The notes under the pieces are model-generated. The model saw only the letters and a program-made list of their open reading frames with translations, had not been told where the DNA came from and made no database searches. A stretch of DNA of 34,703 bases from Lachnospiraceae bacterium (lineage in GTDB: Bacteria > Bacillota > Clostridia > Lachnospirales > Lachnospiraceae), in assembly GCA_015056975.1 (NCBI GenBank), contig SVFG01000018.1:1-34703 (forward strand), in the 5' to 3' direction. The position numbers were made by a program, and so were the translations under genes. Positions within the stretch are counted from its first letter, which is position 1; each line of letters opens with the position of its first letter. Below are positions 7,729 to 16,664 of this stretch, piece after piece.

Positions 7729-8910
7729 ATGATGCGACAGGAAAATTATTATGAAAATTACGATAAAAAAGAAGGCCTACATTTTGATTCCAAGGTAGTT
7801 CACGGAGGACAGGGCTGCGACCCCATTACAGGTGCAGTGAGCTTCCCTATTTTTCAGACAGCTACCTTCCGTCACAGAGCCTTTGGCGTTTCTACAGGAT
7901 ATGATTATTCCAGATTACAGAACCCCACCAGACAGGAGCTTGAGAGAACCATGGCTATCCTTGAGGAGGGTACGGAAGCATTCGCTTTTTCCAGCGGACA
8001 GGCTGCCAATATGTCTGTGTTTGGTATGTTAAAGCCCGGCGACCACGTGATTTTATCCGATGATATTTACGGTGGTACCTTCCGAATTGCAGAGGATATT
8101 TTCAGCGCTCTCGGTTGTGAGTTTACATTCATTGATTTGGCAGATACAGATTGTCTGAAGGCGACTATCCGCTCCAACACCAGAATGGTATTTATGGAGA
8201 CTCCCACCAACCCTATGATGAAGGTTGCGGATATTCAAAAAGTGGCTCAGATTACCAAAGAAAATAACCTTATTTTTGTAGTAGATAATACATTTTTGAC
8301 ACCTTATTTCCAGCGCCCCCTGCTTTTGGGAGCTGATATTGTGGTGCACAGCGGTACCAAGTACCTGTGCGGACACAATGATGTGATTGCAGGTCTTGTC
8401 ATCGTAAAGAGTGAGGAGCATGCGGCTCATTTCCGTTTGCAGTTAAAGTCCAGAGGTAACGGTCTTCCGCCTTTTGATTCCTGGCTTTTACTCCGTGGTA
8501 TCAAGACCCTTTCCCTGCGTATGCAGAAGCATGATGAAAATGCAAAGATTGTTGCTGAGTGGCTGAGAAAGCACCCCAAGGTAAAGAAGGTGTACTATGC
8601 AGGCTTTGAAGATCATGTGGGATATGAAATCAGCAAAAAGCAGTGTACCGGCTTCGGCGGTATGATTTCCTTTGAGCTGGACAGTGAAGAGACTGCCATG
8701 AATCTGTTGTCCGGCGTAAAGATGATTCTGTTTGCGGAGAGTCTGGGGGGAACAGAGACACTTATCACCTATCCATTGACACAGACCCATGAATCCATTC
8801 CTGCGGATATCAGAGAGAAATTGGGTATCAACAAGAGCTTTATCCGTATCTCTATCGGTATCGAGAATGCACAGGATATCATCAATGATTTGGAGCAGGC
8901 ACTGGGCTAA
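7729..8910 (+). CDS. Cys/Met metabolism PLP-dependent enzyme (cystathionine gamma-synthase/lyase type)
   Basis: The 393 aa protein is a complete member of the trans-sulfuration PLP family. Visible motifs are YDYSRLQNPTRQELE, the PLP-phosphate contacts FSSGQAAN, YGGT with the stacking Tyr114, VDNTF with the cofactor-binding Asp186, and SGTKYLCGH with the Schiff-base Lys211. Family members make or cleave cystathionine or add sulfide to acylhomoserine, and sequence alone does not separate these. ATG 7729 is eight bases after AGGAGGA (7714-7720); the frame extends up to GTG 7705 but lacks a ribosome site there. The next gene starts 16 bases downstream, forming a transcription unit with dapF and a MurE homolog. 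Confidence 0.86.
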   Translation: MMRQENYYENYDKKEGLHFDSKVVHGGQGCDPITGAVSFPIFQTATFRHRAFGVSTGYDYSRLQNPTRQELERTMAILEEGTEAFAFSSGQAANMSVFGMLKPGDHVILSDDIYGGTFRIAEDIFSALGCEFTFIDLADTDCLKATIRSNTRMVFMETPTNPMMKVADIQKVAQITKENNLIFVVDNTFLTPYFQRPLLLGADIVVHSGTKYLCGHNDVIAGLVIVKSEEHAAHFRLQLKSRGNGLPPFDSWLLLRGIKTLSLRMQKHDENAKIVAEWLRKHPKVKKVYYAGFEDHVGYEISKKQCTGFGGMISFELDSEETAMNLLSGVKMILFAESLGGTETLITYPLTQTHESIPADIREKLGINKSFIRISIGIENAQDIINDLEQALG

Positions 8911-8926
8911 GCGGAACGGAGATTAC

Positions 8927-9769
8927 ATGAAAGTAAAATTTACAAAAATGCAGGCATTCGGCAATGATTACATTTATGTGGATGCCATTCATCAGGAGAT
9001 TATAGAGCCCGGAGTATTATCCAAGAGGATTTCGGACAGGCATTTCGGAGTGGGTGCGGATGGCTTGGTGTTAATCTGTCCCTCTGAGAAATGTGATTTC
9101 AGAATGCGTATTTTTAATCCCGACGGTACCGAGGCGGAGATGTGCGGCAATGCACTGCGCAGTACTGCCAAGTTTGTGTATTTTCACGGACTTACGGACA
9201 AGACGGAATTTGAGATAGAGACCCTCGGAGGCATTAAGCAGATACAGCTTTTTGTGGAAGACGGCGAAGTAGTCAATATCCATGCAAAGATTGGCAAGCC
9301 GGAGTTTAATGCAAAGCTTGTACCGGTGACTACGGATAAGGAGACTTTCTTAAATGAAAAGATAGAGGTGCTGGGACAGGAGTTCAGAGCATCTTCCCTT
9401 TCTTGGGGAAATCCTCACACAGTGCTGTTTATCGATGATGTGGACAATTTTGATGTGCATGGTTATGGTCCGGCGATAGAGTATCATTCTCTTTTTCCCC
9501 GCAGAACCAATGTAACCTTTGCACAGATGGTGGATGAGACTCACATTAAAATCAGAGAGTGGGAGCGCGGCACGGGAGAGACCTTGGGCTGCGGTACCGG
9601 CTGTTGCAGTGCGGTTGTGTTTGCCAATATTTTAGGTATGGGCGCAAGGGTTGTAGATGTGGAACAGCCCGGCGGAGTACTGCATGTAGAGTGGGATGAG
9701 GAGGATGTGATTCACATGACGGGTCCCTCACATGTTGTTTTTCAAGGAGAGTATGAATATGAAGCTTAA
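8927..9769 (+). CDS. dapF: Diaminopimelate epimerase
   Basis: DapF converts L,L-diaminopimelate to meso-diaminopimelate for lysine and peptidoglycan synthesis. The 280 aa chain begins MKVKFTKMQAFGNDY and shows both halves of the active site: Cys73 in EMCGNALR and Cys222 in GETLGCGTGCCSA, plus ADGLVLI and GNPHTV. The frame is open further upstream inside the preceding gene, but ATG 8927 gives the standard N-terminus and has a weak ACGGAGA site. Its 3' end overlaps the MurE-like gene by 11 bases, suggesting translational coupling of the epimerase with the ligase that would use its product. Confidence 0.93.
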   Translation: MKVKFTKMQAFGNDYIYVDAIHQEIIEPGVLSKRISDRHFGVGADGLVLICPSEKCDFRMRIFNPDGTEAEMCGNALRSTAKFVYFHGLTDKTEFEIETLGGIKQIQLFVEDGEVVNIHAKIGKPEFNAKLVPVTTDKETFLNEKIEVLGQEFRASSLSWGNPHTVLFIDDVDNFDVHGYGPAIEYHSLFPRRTNVTFAQMVDETHIKIREWERGTGETLGCGTGCCSAVVFANILGMGARVVDVEQPGGVLHVEWDEEDVIHMTGPSHVVFQGEYEYEA

Positions 9770-11219
9770 AGAATTGATGGATTCTTTGACATATGAGCTG
9801 ATAAAAGGCAGTTTGGAACAGGAGATTTCCGGCATCGTTTATGATTCCAGAAAGGTGCAGGAGGGCTCCCTGTTTGTGTGTTTAAAGGGTTTTAAATCTG
9901 ATGGACATGCCTATATCGGAAAGGCTGTGGAGGCAGGTGCGGCAGCAGTTATCGTGGAGGATGCGGATGCATGCGTACCATATGACATTACCGCGGTAAA
10001 GGTGGAGGATGCCAGAGAGGCACTGGCTCTTGTCTCTGTGAAATGGTTTGGCAATCCTGCAAAGGATATGACAATGATTGGTCTTACCGGCACGAAGGGT
10101 AAAACCACCACGGCCCACATGATTAAAAAGATTTTAGAGGAGGCAGGACACCGCGTGGGTATGATTGGTACCCTGGGTGCTTACATTGGTGAGGAAAAGA
10201 TTCCCACCCGCAATACCACGCCTGAGTCCTACGAATTACATTCCCTGTTTGCAACCATGAAGGAAAAGGGTTGTACCCATGTGGTGATGGAGGTTTCCTC
10301 CCAGGGACTAAAGCAGAAGAGAACTGCCGGTATCGTGTTTGATTACGGAGTATTTCTGAATTTATCCGTTGACCATATCAGTGACGGCGAGCATGCAGAT
10401 TTTGAGGAGTACAAGGCTTGCAAGAAGCTGTTATTTAACCAGACAAAGCAGCCCATTATTAATTTGGACAATGAATACAGCAGGGAATTTCTGGAGCTTA
10501 CTGAGAATCCCTTTACCATATCCTGTAAGGAGGATGCGGACTTAAAGGCAGTAAATATTAGAAATCTTTGGGATGATGAAATCTTAGGAATTGCCTTTAC
10601 CGTGGAAGGCAAGGTACAGGGAGATATCACGGTTTCCATGCCCGGTATCTTCAACGCGGAGAATGCAATGGTTGCAATTGCCATCGCAGCATTTTGCGGT
10701 ATTAAGGTGGAGGACATGAACAAGGCACTTCGCAAGGTCTCCGTAAAGGGACGTACTCAGTTAATCCGCGAAACCGCTCATTTTGCAACATTTATCATCG
10801 ACTATGCACACAATGAGCTGAGTATGGAGAGCCTGCTTCATATGCTGAAAGGGTATGAGCCTAAGCGTCTGATTTGTCTGTTTGGCGGCGGTGGTAACAA
10901 GCCCAAGCAGCGCCGCTATGATATGGGTAAGATTGCAGGCAAGTACGCTGATTTGACCATACTTACCACAGACAATCCCAGATTTGAGGAAGTGGAGGAT
11001 ATCAATAACCAGATTATTGAAGGTCTGAATGTATACAATGGTAAGTACGAATTTATCCTGGACCGTCAAGAGGCTATAGAGCATCTGTTGGATACCGCAA
11101 AGAAGGGTGACATCGTTGCCCTGATTGGAAAGGGTCATGAGGATTATCAGGAAATTAAGGGTGTAAAATATTATTTCTGCGAGGAAGAGATTATTCTGAA
11201 TCACTTAAAACAGAAATAG
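9759..11219 (+). CDS. murE: MurE-family UDP-MurNAc-tripeptide ligase, divergent
   Basis: MurE adds the third peptide residue to UDP-MurNAc-L-Ala-D-Glu in the cytoplasm. The 486 aa protein has the three Mur ligase domains: N-terminal substrate-binding (~22-100), central ATPase with GLTGTKGKTTTAH (109-120) and a carbamylated-Lys region YKACKKLLF, and a C-terminal domain with DNPR at 405-408, the signature for meso-diaminopimelate selection, then GKGHEDYQ. Usual consensus pieces are altered: VKGRTQLI for the VPGRME-type motif, DYAHNELSM for DYAHTPDAL and FGGGGNKPKQRR for FGCGGDRD-type. It may be a second MurE outside the dcw cluster. AAGGAGA at 9744-9750 fits ATG 9759 rather than 9753. Confidence 0.85.
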   Translation: MKLKELMDSLTYELIKGSLEQEISGIVYDSRKVQEGSLFVCLKGFKSDGHAYIGKAVEAGAAAVIVEDADACVPYDITAVKVEDAREALALVSVKWFGNPAKDMTMIGLTGTKGKTTTAHMIKKILEEAGHRVGMIGTLGAYIGEEKIPTRNTTPESYELHSLFATMKEKGCTHVVMEVSSQGLKQKRTAGIVFDYGVFLNLSVDHISDGEHADFEEYKACKKLLFNQTKQPIINLDNEYSREFLELTENPFTISCKEDADLKAVNIRNLWDDEILGIAFTVEGKVQGDITVSMPGIFNAENAMVAIAIAAFCGIKVEDMNKALRKVSVKGRTQLIRETAHFATFIIDYAHNELSMESLLHMLKGYEPKRLICLFGGGGNKPKQRRYDMGKIAGKYADLTILTTDNPRFEEVEDINNQIIEGLNVYNGKYEFILDRQEAIEHLLDTAKKGDIVALIGKGHEDYQEIKGVKYYFCEEEIILNHLKQK

Positions 11220-11246
11220 AGAATAAATACGAAAGAGGGTATAGCA

Positions 11247-12194
11247 ATGAAATTAACAAACGAGCAGTTAAAAACAATTTATCATGGTGTACTTCATTTT
11301 GCGGAAACAGAGGACGGTTATTTACAGTCCTTCCAGTATTCCGATAAGCAGATGGAGTATTTTAAGGGAGCTTTTGAGTTTTGGTATGAGAGATGCATGG
11401 CAAGCAGTGCCAAGACCTTAGAGTTTACCACTTCCGCCACAAGCTTTTCCTTTGACTACAAAATCATCTGGATGGGTTCACCGGATTCCGTTGAGCTTGC
11501 TGTGGACGGTCTGATTTCCAAGATTTATTATGTAAAGGATTTGGAGAAGGAAGGAACCCTTTCCTTTGAACTGCCGGAGGGTGAGAAGCAGGTAACCGTA
11601 TATCTGCCTGCGGATGCCACTATTTTACTTAGAGATTTTGAGATTGACGGAGAGCTTTCACAGGTACAGAAGAGTGCAACCGTATTGTGGATGGGTGACT
11701 CCATTACCCAGGGCTTCGGACCTCTTCGCTCCGCAGAAACCTATGTAAGCGTGGCAAACCGTCTGTTAAATTATGAGGTGCTGAATCAGGGAATCGGCGG
11801 CTATGTGTATGATAAAAACGTACTGATGAAGATGGAGGGCTATACTCCCGACAAAATTATTATTTCTCTGGGAACCAACCAATACGGCATGGAGTCTATG
11901 CAGGGTATTGAGGAATACTACGAGATACTTCATGAAATTTACGGAGATACCCCTGTACTTTGCATCACTCCTATTTGGAGAGGTGACAATATGGAAGGTG
12001 TTCCTACTCTCGCAAAATTCTGTAAAGCAATAGAGAAAATTTGTGAGAAATATCCCAACATTACCGTAGTGGAGGGCTTTAAGCTGGTACCGCACCTGTC
12101 AGAGTACTTCTTGGATAATCTGCATCCCAACTGTCTGGGCTGTGAGGTGTATGGACGGAATCTGGTGCAGGAAATACAGGAGCTGGGCTTTTAG
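11247..12194 (+). CDS. SGNH/GDSL-type esterase with N-terminal beta domain
   Basis: The 315 aa protein has an N-terminal, probably beta-rich domain (~20-140) and a C-terminal SGNH hydrolase domain (~144-315). The four SGNH blocks are clear: GDSITQG with Ser152, NQGIGG with Gly184, LGTNQ with Asn211, and DNLHPN with Asp290 and His293. Such two-domain enzymes commonly deacylate polysaccharides. There is no signal peptide, so an intracellular acyl substrate is likely. It starts 27 bases after the murE stop with an AGAGGGT site and is the last gene before a terminator, so it may be co-transcribed with the wall genes. Confidence 0.85.
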   Translation: MKLTNEQLKTIYHGVLHFAETEDGYLQSFQYSDKQMEYFKGAFEFWYERCMASSAKTLEFTTSATSFSFDYKIIWMGSPDSVELAVDGLISKIYYVKDLEKEGTLSFELPEGEKQVTVYLPADATILLRDFEIDGELSQVQKSATVLWMGDSITQGFGPLRSAETYVSVANRLLNYEVLNQGIGGYVYDKNVLMKMEGYTPDKIIISLGTNQYGMESMQGIEEYYEILHEIYGDTPVLCITPIWRGDNMEGVPTLAKFCKAIEKICEKYPNITVVEGFKLVPHLSEYFLDNLHPNCLGCEVYGRNLVQEIQELGF

Positions 12195-12218
12195 AAGTGG
12201 GCAATACATGACAATTAG

Positions 12219-12254
12219 AAAGAACATTTGCTGAAAAGTGAATGTTCTTTTCTG
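12219..12254 (+). terminator. Rho-independent terminator after the SGNH esterase gene
   Basis: A perfect 10-bp stem pairs 12219-12228 with 12241-12250 around a 12-base loop, with T-rich sequence at the 3' side. The rest of the gap to 12296 holds only a GAGGAGG ribosome site at 12276-12282, thirteen bases before the next ATG. Confidence 0.7.
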
Positions 12255-12295
12255 CATACTGTAAAGAACATGAATGAGGAGGTATAAAGGACGCG

Positions 12296-13465
12296 ATGGA
12301 TAAGCTGGTGTATCTTTTTTATGTACTACTATTTGTAATATTATTTTGGGGTGCTAAATTCTTTGGCCGCAAAAAGTGGAATGATGAATTTATGTCCATT
12401 CCACAAACTAAGGCGTTGCAGGGATTTTCTGCCATTTGTATTCTGCTTCATCATGTGGGGCAGAAGACCTGTGCGCATTGGTTAAACCCCAAATATATTG
12501 TGCATGGTCTGGATGTGTTTGTGCCTATCGGTTATTACTTTGTAGGTATCTTTTTGTTTTGCTCCGGCTACGGACTGTTGAAGAGCTATCGTGCAAAGCA
12601 GGATTATCTGAAAGGCTTCTTTGTCCGCCGCATTTTGCCGGTGATATTGGCATATTACTCCACCGGATTTATTTTCCTGATATTTAGGTTTATCATGGGC
12701 GAGAAGCTGAGCGTACCGCAGGTGATTTATTACGTGACAGGATTGCAACTGAGCAATCCCAATACATGGTTTGTCATTGCACTGCCCATTCTGTATGCCG
12801 GATTTTACTTTGCGTTTAAGTTTTGTAAGAAGGAGGGTATGGCAGTTTTTGTTACCTGTATGGTGGTGTTTGTATATACCCTTATCGGTACCATGATTGA
12901 CCATAATGTCTGGTGGATGCGGGGAGAGTGGTGGTACAACTCCGTGCACTTTTTCAGCCTGGGTCTGCTCTTTGCCCGTTATGAAAAGACCATTGTATCA
13001 AGGATTAAAAAGCATTATATCATTTATGTGTTGCTGGCATTTGTGGGCATTTTTGTATTTTACGCCCTGTCTGAATATTGTATGGCGGTGTTCTCCTATT
13101 ACGGCGAGAATTTCCACGCCAACTTCAAGGTACTGCGCAGATGGGTGTGCCTGCTTTCCCAGATGCTGGCGTCCTGCTCCTTTGTGTTCTTTGTGTTTAT
13201 GCTGGGGCTGAAAATCAAAATCGGTAATAAGGTGCTGGATTTCATGGGCAAGATAGCATTTGAATTTTACCTGATTCACGGGCTGTTTATCGAGCTGTTT
13301 GGCTTTAACTTTATTGATGTGGCACCCAGCTTGTATTACATACGAAACGTGACGTTGTTTGTAATTGTTATAGTAGTGCTGTCCATACCTGCTACGATTT
13401 TGTTACAGAAGTTCCATAAGTGGGTTTTAGGACTATGCGATAAAAAGGAGAGGAAACATACATGA
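12296..13465 (+). CDS. Acyltransferase-3 family membrane O-acyltransferase
   Basis: This 389 aa polytopic membrane protein has about ten hydrophobic segments. The N-terminal part carries KALQGFSAICILLHHVGQ with His52/His53, matching the conserved His of acyltransferase-3 proteins, then FVGIFLFCSGYGLLKS and FVRRILPV. Members transfer acetyl or other acyl groups to sugars of the cell surface or to exported glycans. No acceptor can be inferred. The stop overlaps the HAD gene start by four bases (ATGA), so the two are translationally coupled. Confidence 0.82.
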   Translation: MDKLVYLFYVLLFVILFWGAKFFGRKKWNDEFMSIPQTKALQGFSAICILLHHVGQKTCAHWLNPKYIVHGLDVFVPIGYYFVGIFLFCSGYGLLKSYRAKQDYLKGFFVRRILPVILAYYSTGFIFLIFRFIMGEKLSVPQVIYYVTGLQLSNPNTWFVIALPILYAGFYFAFKFCKKEGMAVFVTCMVVFVYTLIGTMIDHNVWWMRGEWWYNSVHFFSLGLLFARYEKTIVSRIKKHYIIYVLLAFVGIFVFYALSEYCMAVFSYYGENFHANFKVLRRWVCLLSQMLASCSFVFFVFMLGLKIKIGNKVLDFMGKIAFEFYLIHGLFIELFGFNFIDVAPSLYYIRNVTLFVIVIVVLSIPATILLQKFHKWVLGLCDKKERKHT

Positions 13466-14184
13466 AATTACCGAAAATGATACTTTTTGATTATGGTCAG
13501 ACCTTAGTAAACGAAAGTAAATTCCATGGAATCAAGGGCACGGAGGCAGTGCTAAATTACGCCACGAAAAACAAGTATGGCAAAACAGCGGCAGAGGTGC
13601 AGGCATATGCGGAAGAAATTAACAGGGAATTGGGGCGCTTTGACCCGCTTAAGAAGCATCTGATGCAGGTGGAGGTTCCTAATCATATGTTTACCGCGTA
13701 TCTGTATGAGTCTCAGGGAATTGAGCTGTCTCTGTCGTCAAAGGAGATTGATAAGGTGTTCTGGGATGCGGCGGCACCGGGCAAGCCTACGGAGGGCATA
13801 GAGGATTTCCTGGCATTTCTTAAGAAGCAGGGAATTCGCACAGGCGTAATCAGCAATATAACGTTTTGTGGAGAAGCAGTAACAGAACGGATAGCAGAAA
13901 CGATTCCCGGTCATGAGTTTGAGTTTATCATAGCTACAAGTGAGTATATGTACCGTAAGCCCAACAAGCGCATTTTTGAGCTTGCTCTGGAGAAGGCAGA
14001 TTTGTCTGCGGAGGATGTGTGGTACATTGGTGACCAATACGAGTGTGATATTGTGGGGGCAAAGAATGCCGGTATATTCCCTGTCTGGTATATCGGTGCT
14101 ATTGATTTACCATACTCTGAGAAGGAAGATGTGTTGACTGTGAAAAGTTGGCAGGAGCTCCGGGGAATGATGGAAAAAGGGTAA
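13462..14184 (+). CDS. HAD-superfamily protein with altered motif I
   Basis: A 240 aa HAD-IA type protein. Motif I is FDYGQT with the nucleophile Asp10, but the second Asp of the usual DxDxT, the general acid/base, is Gly12. Motif II is VISN, motif III lies in RKPNKRIFELAL and motif IV is GDQYECD, all normal. The cap domain (~18-95) is helical. The missing second Asp predicts weak phosphatase activity, or another reaction or a regulatory role. It overlaps the acyltransferase gene upstream and is followed by a lipoprotein gene 18 bases downstream. Confidence 0.82.
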   Translation: MKLPKMILFDYGQTLVNESKFHGIKGTEAVLNYATKNKYGKTAAEVQAYAEEINRELGRFDPLKKHLMQVEVPNHMFTAYLYESQGIELSLSSKEIDKVFWDAAAPGKPTEGIEDFLAFLKKQGIRTGVISNITFCGEAVTERIAETIPGHEFEFIIATSEYMYRKPNKRIFELALEKADLSAEDVWYIGDQYECDIVGAKNAGIFPVWYIGAIDLPYSEKEDVLTVKSWQELRGMMEKG

Positions 14185-14202
14185 GGTTGAGAGGAACAAT
14201 TA

Positions 14203-14838
14203 ATGATGAAGAAAATTAGTATATTCATTTGTATTGTATCAATATTTTTAGTTGGCTGTGGTGCAAAGGACAAAGCGGTGCAGAAGGTAATGGAGGAAAT
14301 TGATTCCATTGGCACGGTGAGACTTTCTGATAAGGATACTATTGAGCAGGCACTGAATCATTACAGTCAGTTGACTGACAGACAAAAGGAAGCAGTGGAA
14401 AATTATGTGGAGCTAATGGAAGCTCAGGATAAACTGAAAGAGCTGGAAGAAAAGGCAAAGCTGGAAGAGCAAGCAAGAATTGCCGACGCTGTAACAGTAG
14501 AATTCATATCTCATTATCAGGAAGCTGGGGAAGAGATTATTTTGAATCAGGATAATATCATGTCCGCAGAAGCATCTGTAATACAAACATCGCACGGTAC
14601 AACAGACTATTCTGTGCAGGTACAATTTGATGAAGAAGGAACACAAAAGTTCAAGGAAGCAACGGAGGTACTGATTGGAGAAGTCATCACTATTGTATGT
14701 GATGGAACAGTGGTAAGTGCACCGGTGGTATATGATGTAATTGAGAATGGTGTAGTTATGATTTCGGGATTTGCTTCCTTAGAGGAGGCTGAAAATCTGG
14801 CAGCCATGTTACGTCAGAGAAATTTAGAATTGCAGTAA
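14203..14838 (+). CDS. Lipoprotein with a SecDF P1-head-like domain
   Basis: The 211 aa protein begins with a lipoprotein signal peptide: a hydrophobic stretch and lipobox LVGC with Cys19. Residues ~33-75 (DSIGTVRLSD...LTDRQKEAVENY) resemble a short helical repeat common in Firmicutes surface proteins, followed by a charged coiled-coil segment (~70-95). Residues ~125-208 resemble the periplasmic head of SecD: VQFDEEGTQKFKEAT, IVCDGTVVSAPVV, MISGFASLEEAENLA. None of the SecD membrane helices are present. It is therefore probably an extracellular membrane-anchored protein that reuses the SecD head fold; function unknown. GAGAGGA at 14189-14195 fits ATG 14203 or 14206. Confidence 0.75.
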   Translation: MMKKISIFICIVSIFLVGCGAKDKAVQKVMEEIDSIGTVRLSDKDTIEQALNHYSQLTDRQKEAVENYVELMEAQDKLKELEEKAKLEEQARIADAVTVEFISHYQEAGEEIILNQDNIMSAEASVIQTSHGTTDYSVQVQFDEEGTQKFKEATEVLIGEVITIVCDGTVVSAPVVYDVIENGVVMISGFASLEEAENLAAMLRQRNLELQ

Positions 14839-14856
14839 CAGGGGGTAAAGTAGAAC

Positions 14857-16578
14857 ATGAAGGATACCTATTGCACTCTGATTACGGAGGCAGGGGAACA
14901 GGGAAAACATAAAGATGGATGGAAGTGGTATCCCAGACCACAGATGAAGAGGGACGGGTATCTGATTTTGAGTGAGGGATGGACTCTGGATGGTGCACCC
15001 ATTCATATACCCTTTGTGCCCCAGTCTGTTTTGTCCGGTTACAGTGGTGAAGTCGGCGAAAGGCTGATTTATCAGACTACCTTCAGAATTCCGGATACCT
15101 TTGATAAGGAGCGCATTTTATTGCATTTTGGCGGTGTGGACCAGATTGCGGAGGCGTGGATAAATGATATTTACGTTGGGAGGCATGAGGACGGATATAC
15201 GGCATTTTCTTTTGATGTGACAGATGCTGTGAGAAGAGATGCCGACAATGAGTTGACCATACAGGTAACCGATACCCTATCCAAGGAGTTTCCCTACGGA
15301 AAGCAACGCAAAAAGCGTGGTGGCATGTGGTATACACCCATGAGCGGTATCTGGCAGAATGTTTGGCTGGAGAATGTACCCGCAAATTATGTAGAGGGTA
15401 TTACTCTCAAGCCTGATTTGGAAGGTGTGCATATCACTTTAGAAAGAATAGGATGTGTGGAGGCTACGATATGCGGTTTCCGGGCAGTGGTTACCCTTCA
15501 TAATGGTGAAACTTATGAACAGACCTTTGAAAGCTGTCAGGAATACCTGAAAGTGACGGATCATGTCTGTGCGGACGGAAGTATCTATCAGCCTCGGCTG
15601 TGGACGCCGGAAAGCCCCTATCTATATTCCATGAAAATAGTGACAGATACGGATGAGGTGGAGACTTATTTCGCACTGCGCACCATTGATATCCGAAATG
15701 TGGAGGGTGTAAACAGGGTTTGTTTAAATGGGGAGCCCATTTTTCTGCACGGTGTGCTGGATCAGGGGTATTTCAGTGACGGTATTTATCTCCCGGCAGA
15801 GCCGGAGGAATACGAGAGAGATATCCTGCGCATGAAGGAGCTGGGCATGAATATGCTACGAAAGCATATCAAGGTGGAGCAGGAAGCTTTTTATTATTAC
15901 TGCGACAAGCATGGTATGCTGGTAATGCAGGATATGGTGAACAGCGGTGGTTACAGTTTCCTAAGGGATACGGCACTGCCCACTCTGGGCATGAAACGCA
16001 TGAAGGATACCCGAAAGATAGGTAAAAGGAGGAAAGAGCTCTTTAGGAAGCATGTAGAGCAGGTTATTTCACAGCTTTACAGTCATCCCTGCATAGTGGC
16101 TTACACTATTTTCAATGAGGGCTGGGGACAGTTTGACAGTGATGCCATGTATGATTTTGTAAAGAAACTGGATGACAGCAGATTAATTGATGCTACATCC
16201 GGGTGGTTTTGGCAGAAGAAGAGCGATTTTGACAGTGAACACATTTATTTTAAGACCAGGGACTTAACTGTAAAAGAGAGGCCGCTTTTGGTCTCTGAGT
16301 GCGGCGGCTATTCCCGCAAGATTGCAGAGCATTGCTTCAACTTGAAGCGTTCCTACGGATACGGAAGTGCCGGTGATGAAAAGGCTCTTACGGATATGAT
16401 AACGGATATGTACCGCAAAATGATTCTTCCCGGTATCCCTAAGGGAGTCTGCGGTTGCGTTTACACACAGCTGTCCGATGTGGAGGACGAGATAAACGGA
16501 CTTTACACCTACGACAGAAAAGTGTGCAAGGTGGATAAAGAGGCAATGCGGAAGCTGGCAGAGGAACTGAAGCTTTAA
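14857..16578 (+). CDS. Glycoside hydrolase family 2 enzyme
   Basis: The 573 aa protein has the GH2 layout: N-terminal jelly-roll sugar-binding domain (~45-175, containing HFGGVDQIAEAWIN), an immunoglobulin-like domain (~180-275), and a TIM barrel. The acid/base is Glu421 in FNEGWGQF and the nucleophile is probably Glu481 in SECGGY. No signal peptide is visible, so it should act on imported oligosaccharides. The exact linkage is not readable; beta-galactosidase-, glucuronidase- or arabinosidase-type activities are all possible. It is shorter than LacZ enzymes and lacks C-terminal domains. AGGGGG at 14840-14845 precedes ATG 14857, 18 bases after the lipoprotein gene. Confidence 0.85.
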   Translation: MKDTYCTLITEAGEQGKHKDGWKWYPRPQMKRDGYLILSEGWTLDGAPIHIPFVPQSVLSGYSGEVGERLIYQTTFRIPDTFDKERILLHFGGVDQIAEAWINDIYVGRHEDGYTAFSFDVTDAVRRDADNELTIQVTDTLSKEFPYGKQRKKRGGMWYTPMSGIWQNVWLENVPANYVEGITLKPDLEGVHITLERIGCVEATICGFRAVVTLHNGETYEQTFESCQEYLKVTDHVCADGSIYQPRLWTPESPYLYSMKIVTDTDEVETYFALRTIDIRNVEGVNRVCLNGEPIFLHGVLDQGYFSDGIYLPAEPEEYERDILRMKELGMNMLRKHIKVEQEAFYYYCDKHGMLVMQDMVNSGGYSFLRDTALPTLGMKRMKDTRKIGKRRKELFRKHVEQVISQLYSHPCIVAYTIFNEGWGQFDSDAMYDFVKKLDDSRLIDATSGWFWQKKSDFDSEHIYFKTRDLTVKERPLLVSECGGYSRKIAEHCFNLKRSYGYGSAGDEKALTDMITDMYRKMILPGIPKGVCGCVYTQLSDVEDEINGLYTYDRKVCKVDKEAMRKLAEELKL

Positions 16579-16605
16579 AATTCTGTTTCGCAGATATAAG
16601 AAATG

Positions 16606-16648
16606 TGTTATAATATTACAAATAATAAGATTCGTATTATGATACGAA
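16606..16648 (+). promoter_or_regulatory. Extended -10 promoter and leader hairpin of the DUF2500-like gene
   Basis: TGTTATAAT at 16606-16614 is a perfect extended -10 element; no good -35 is seen 17 bases upstream. Downstream, 16631-16637 and 16642-16648 form a 7-bp perfect inverted repeat around TATG, in the leader just before the ribosome site. The repeat could be a small operator or a stabilising hairpin. Confidence 0.5.
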
Positions 16649-16664
16649 AGAAAGAGGTGTCTAT

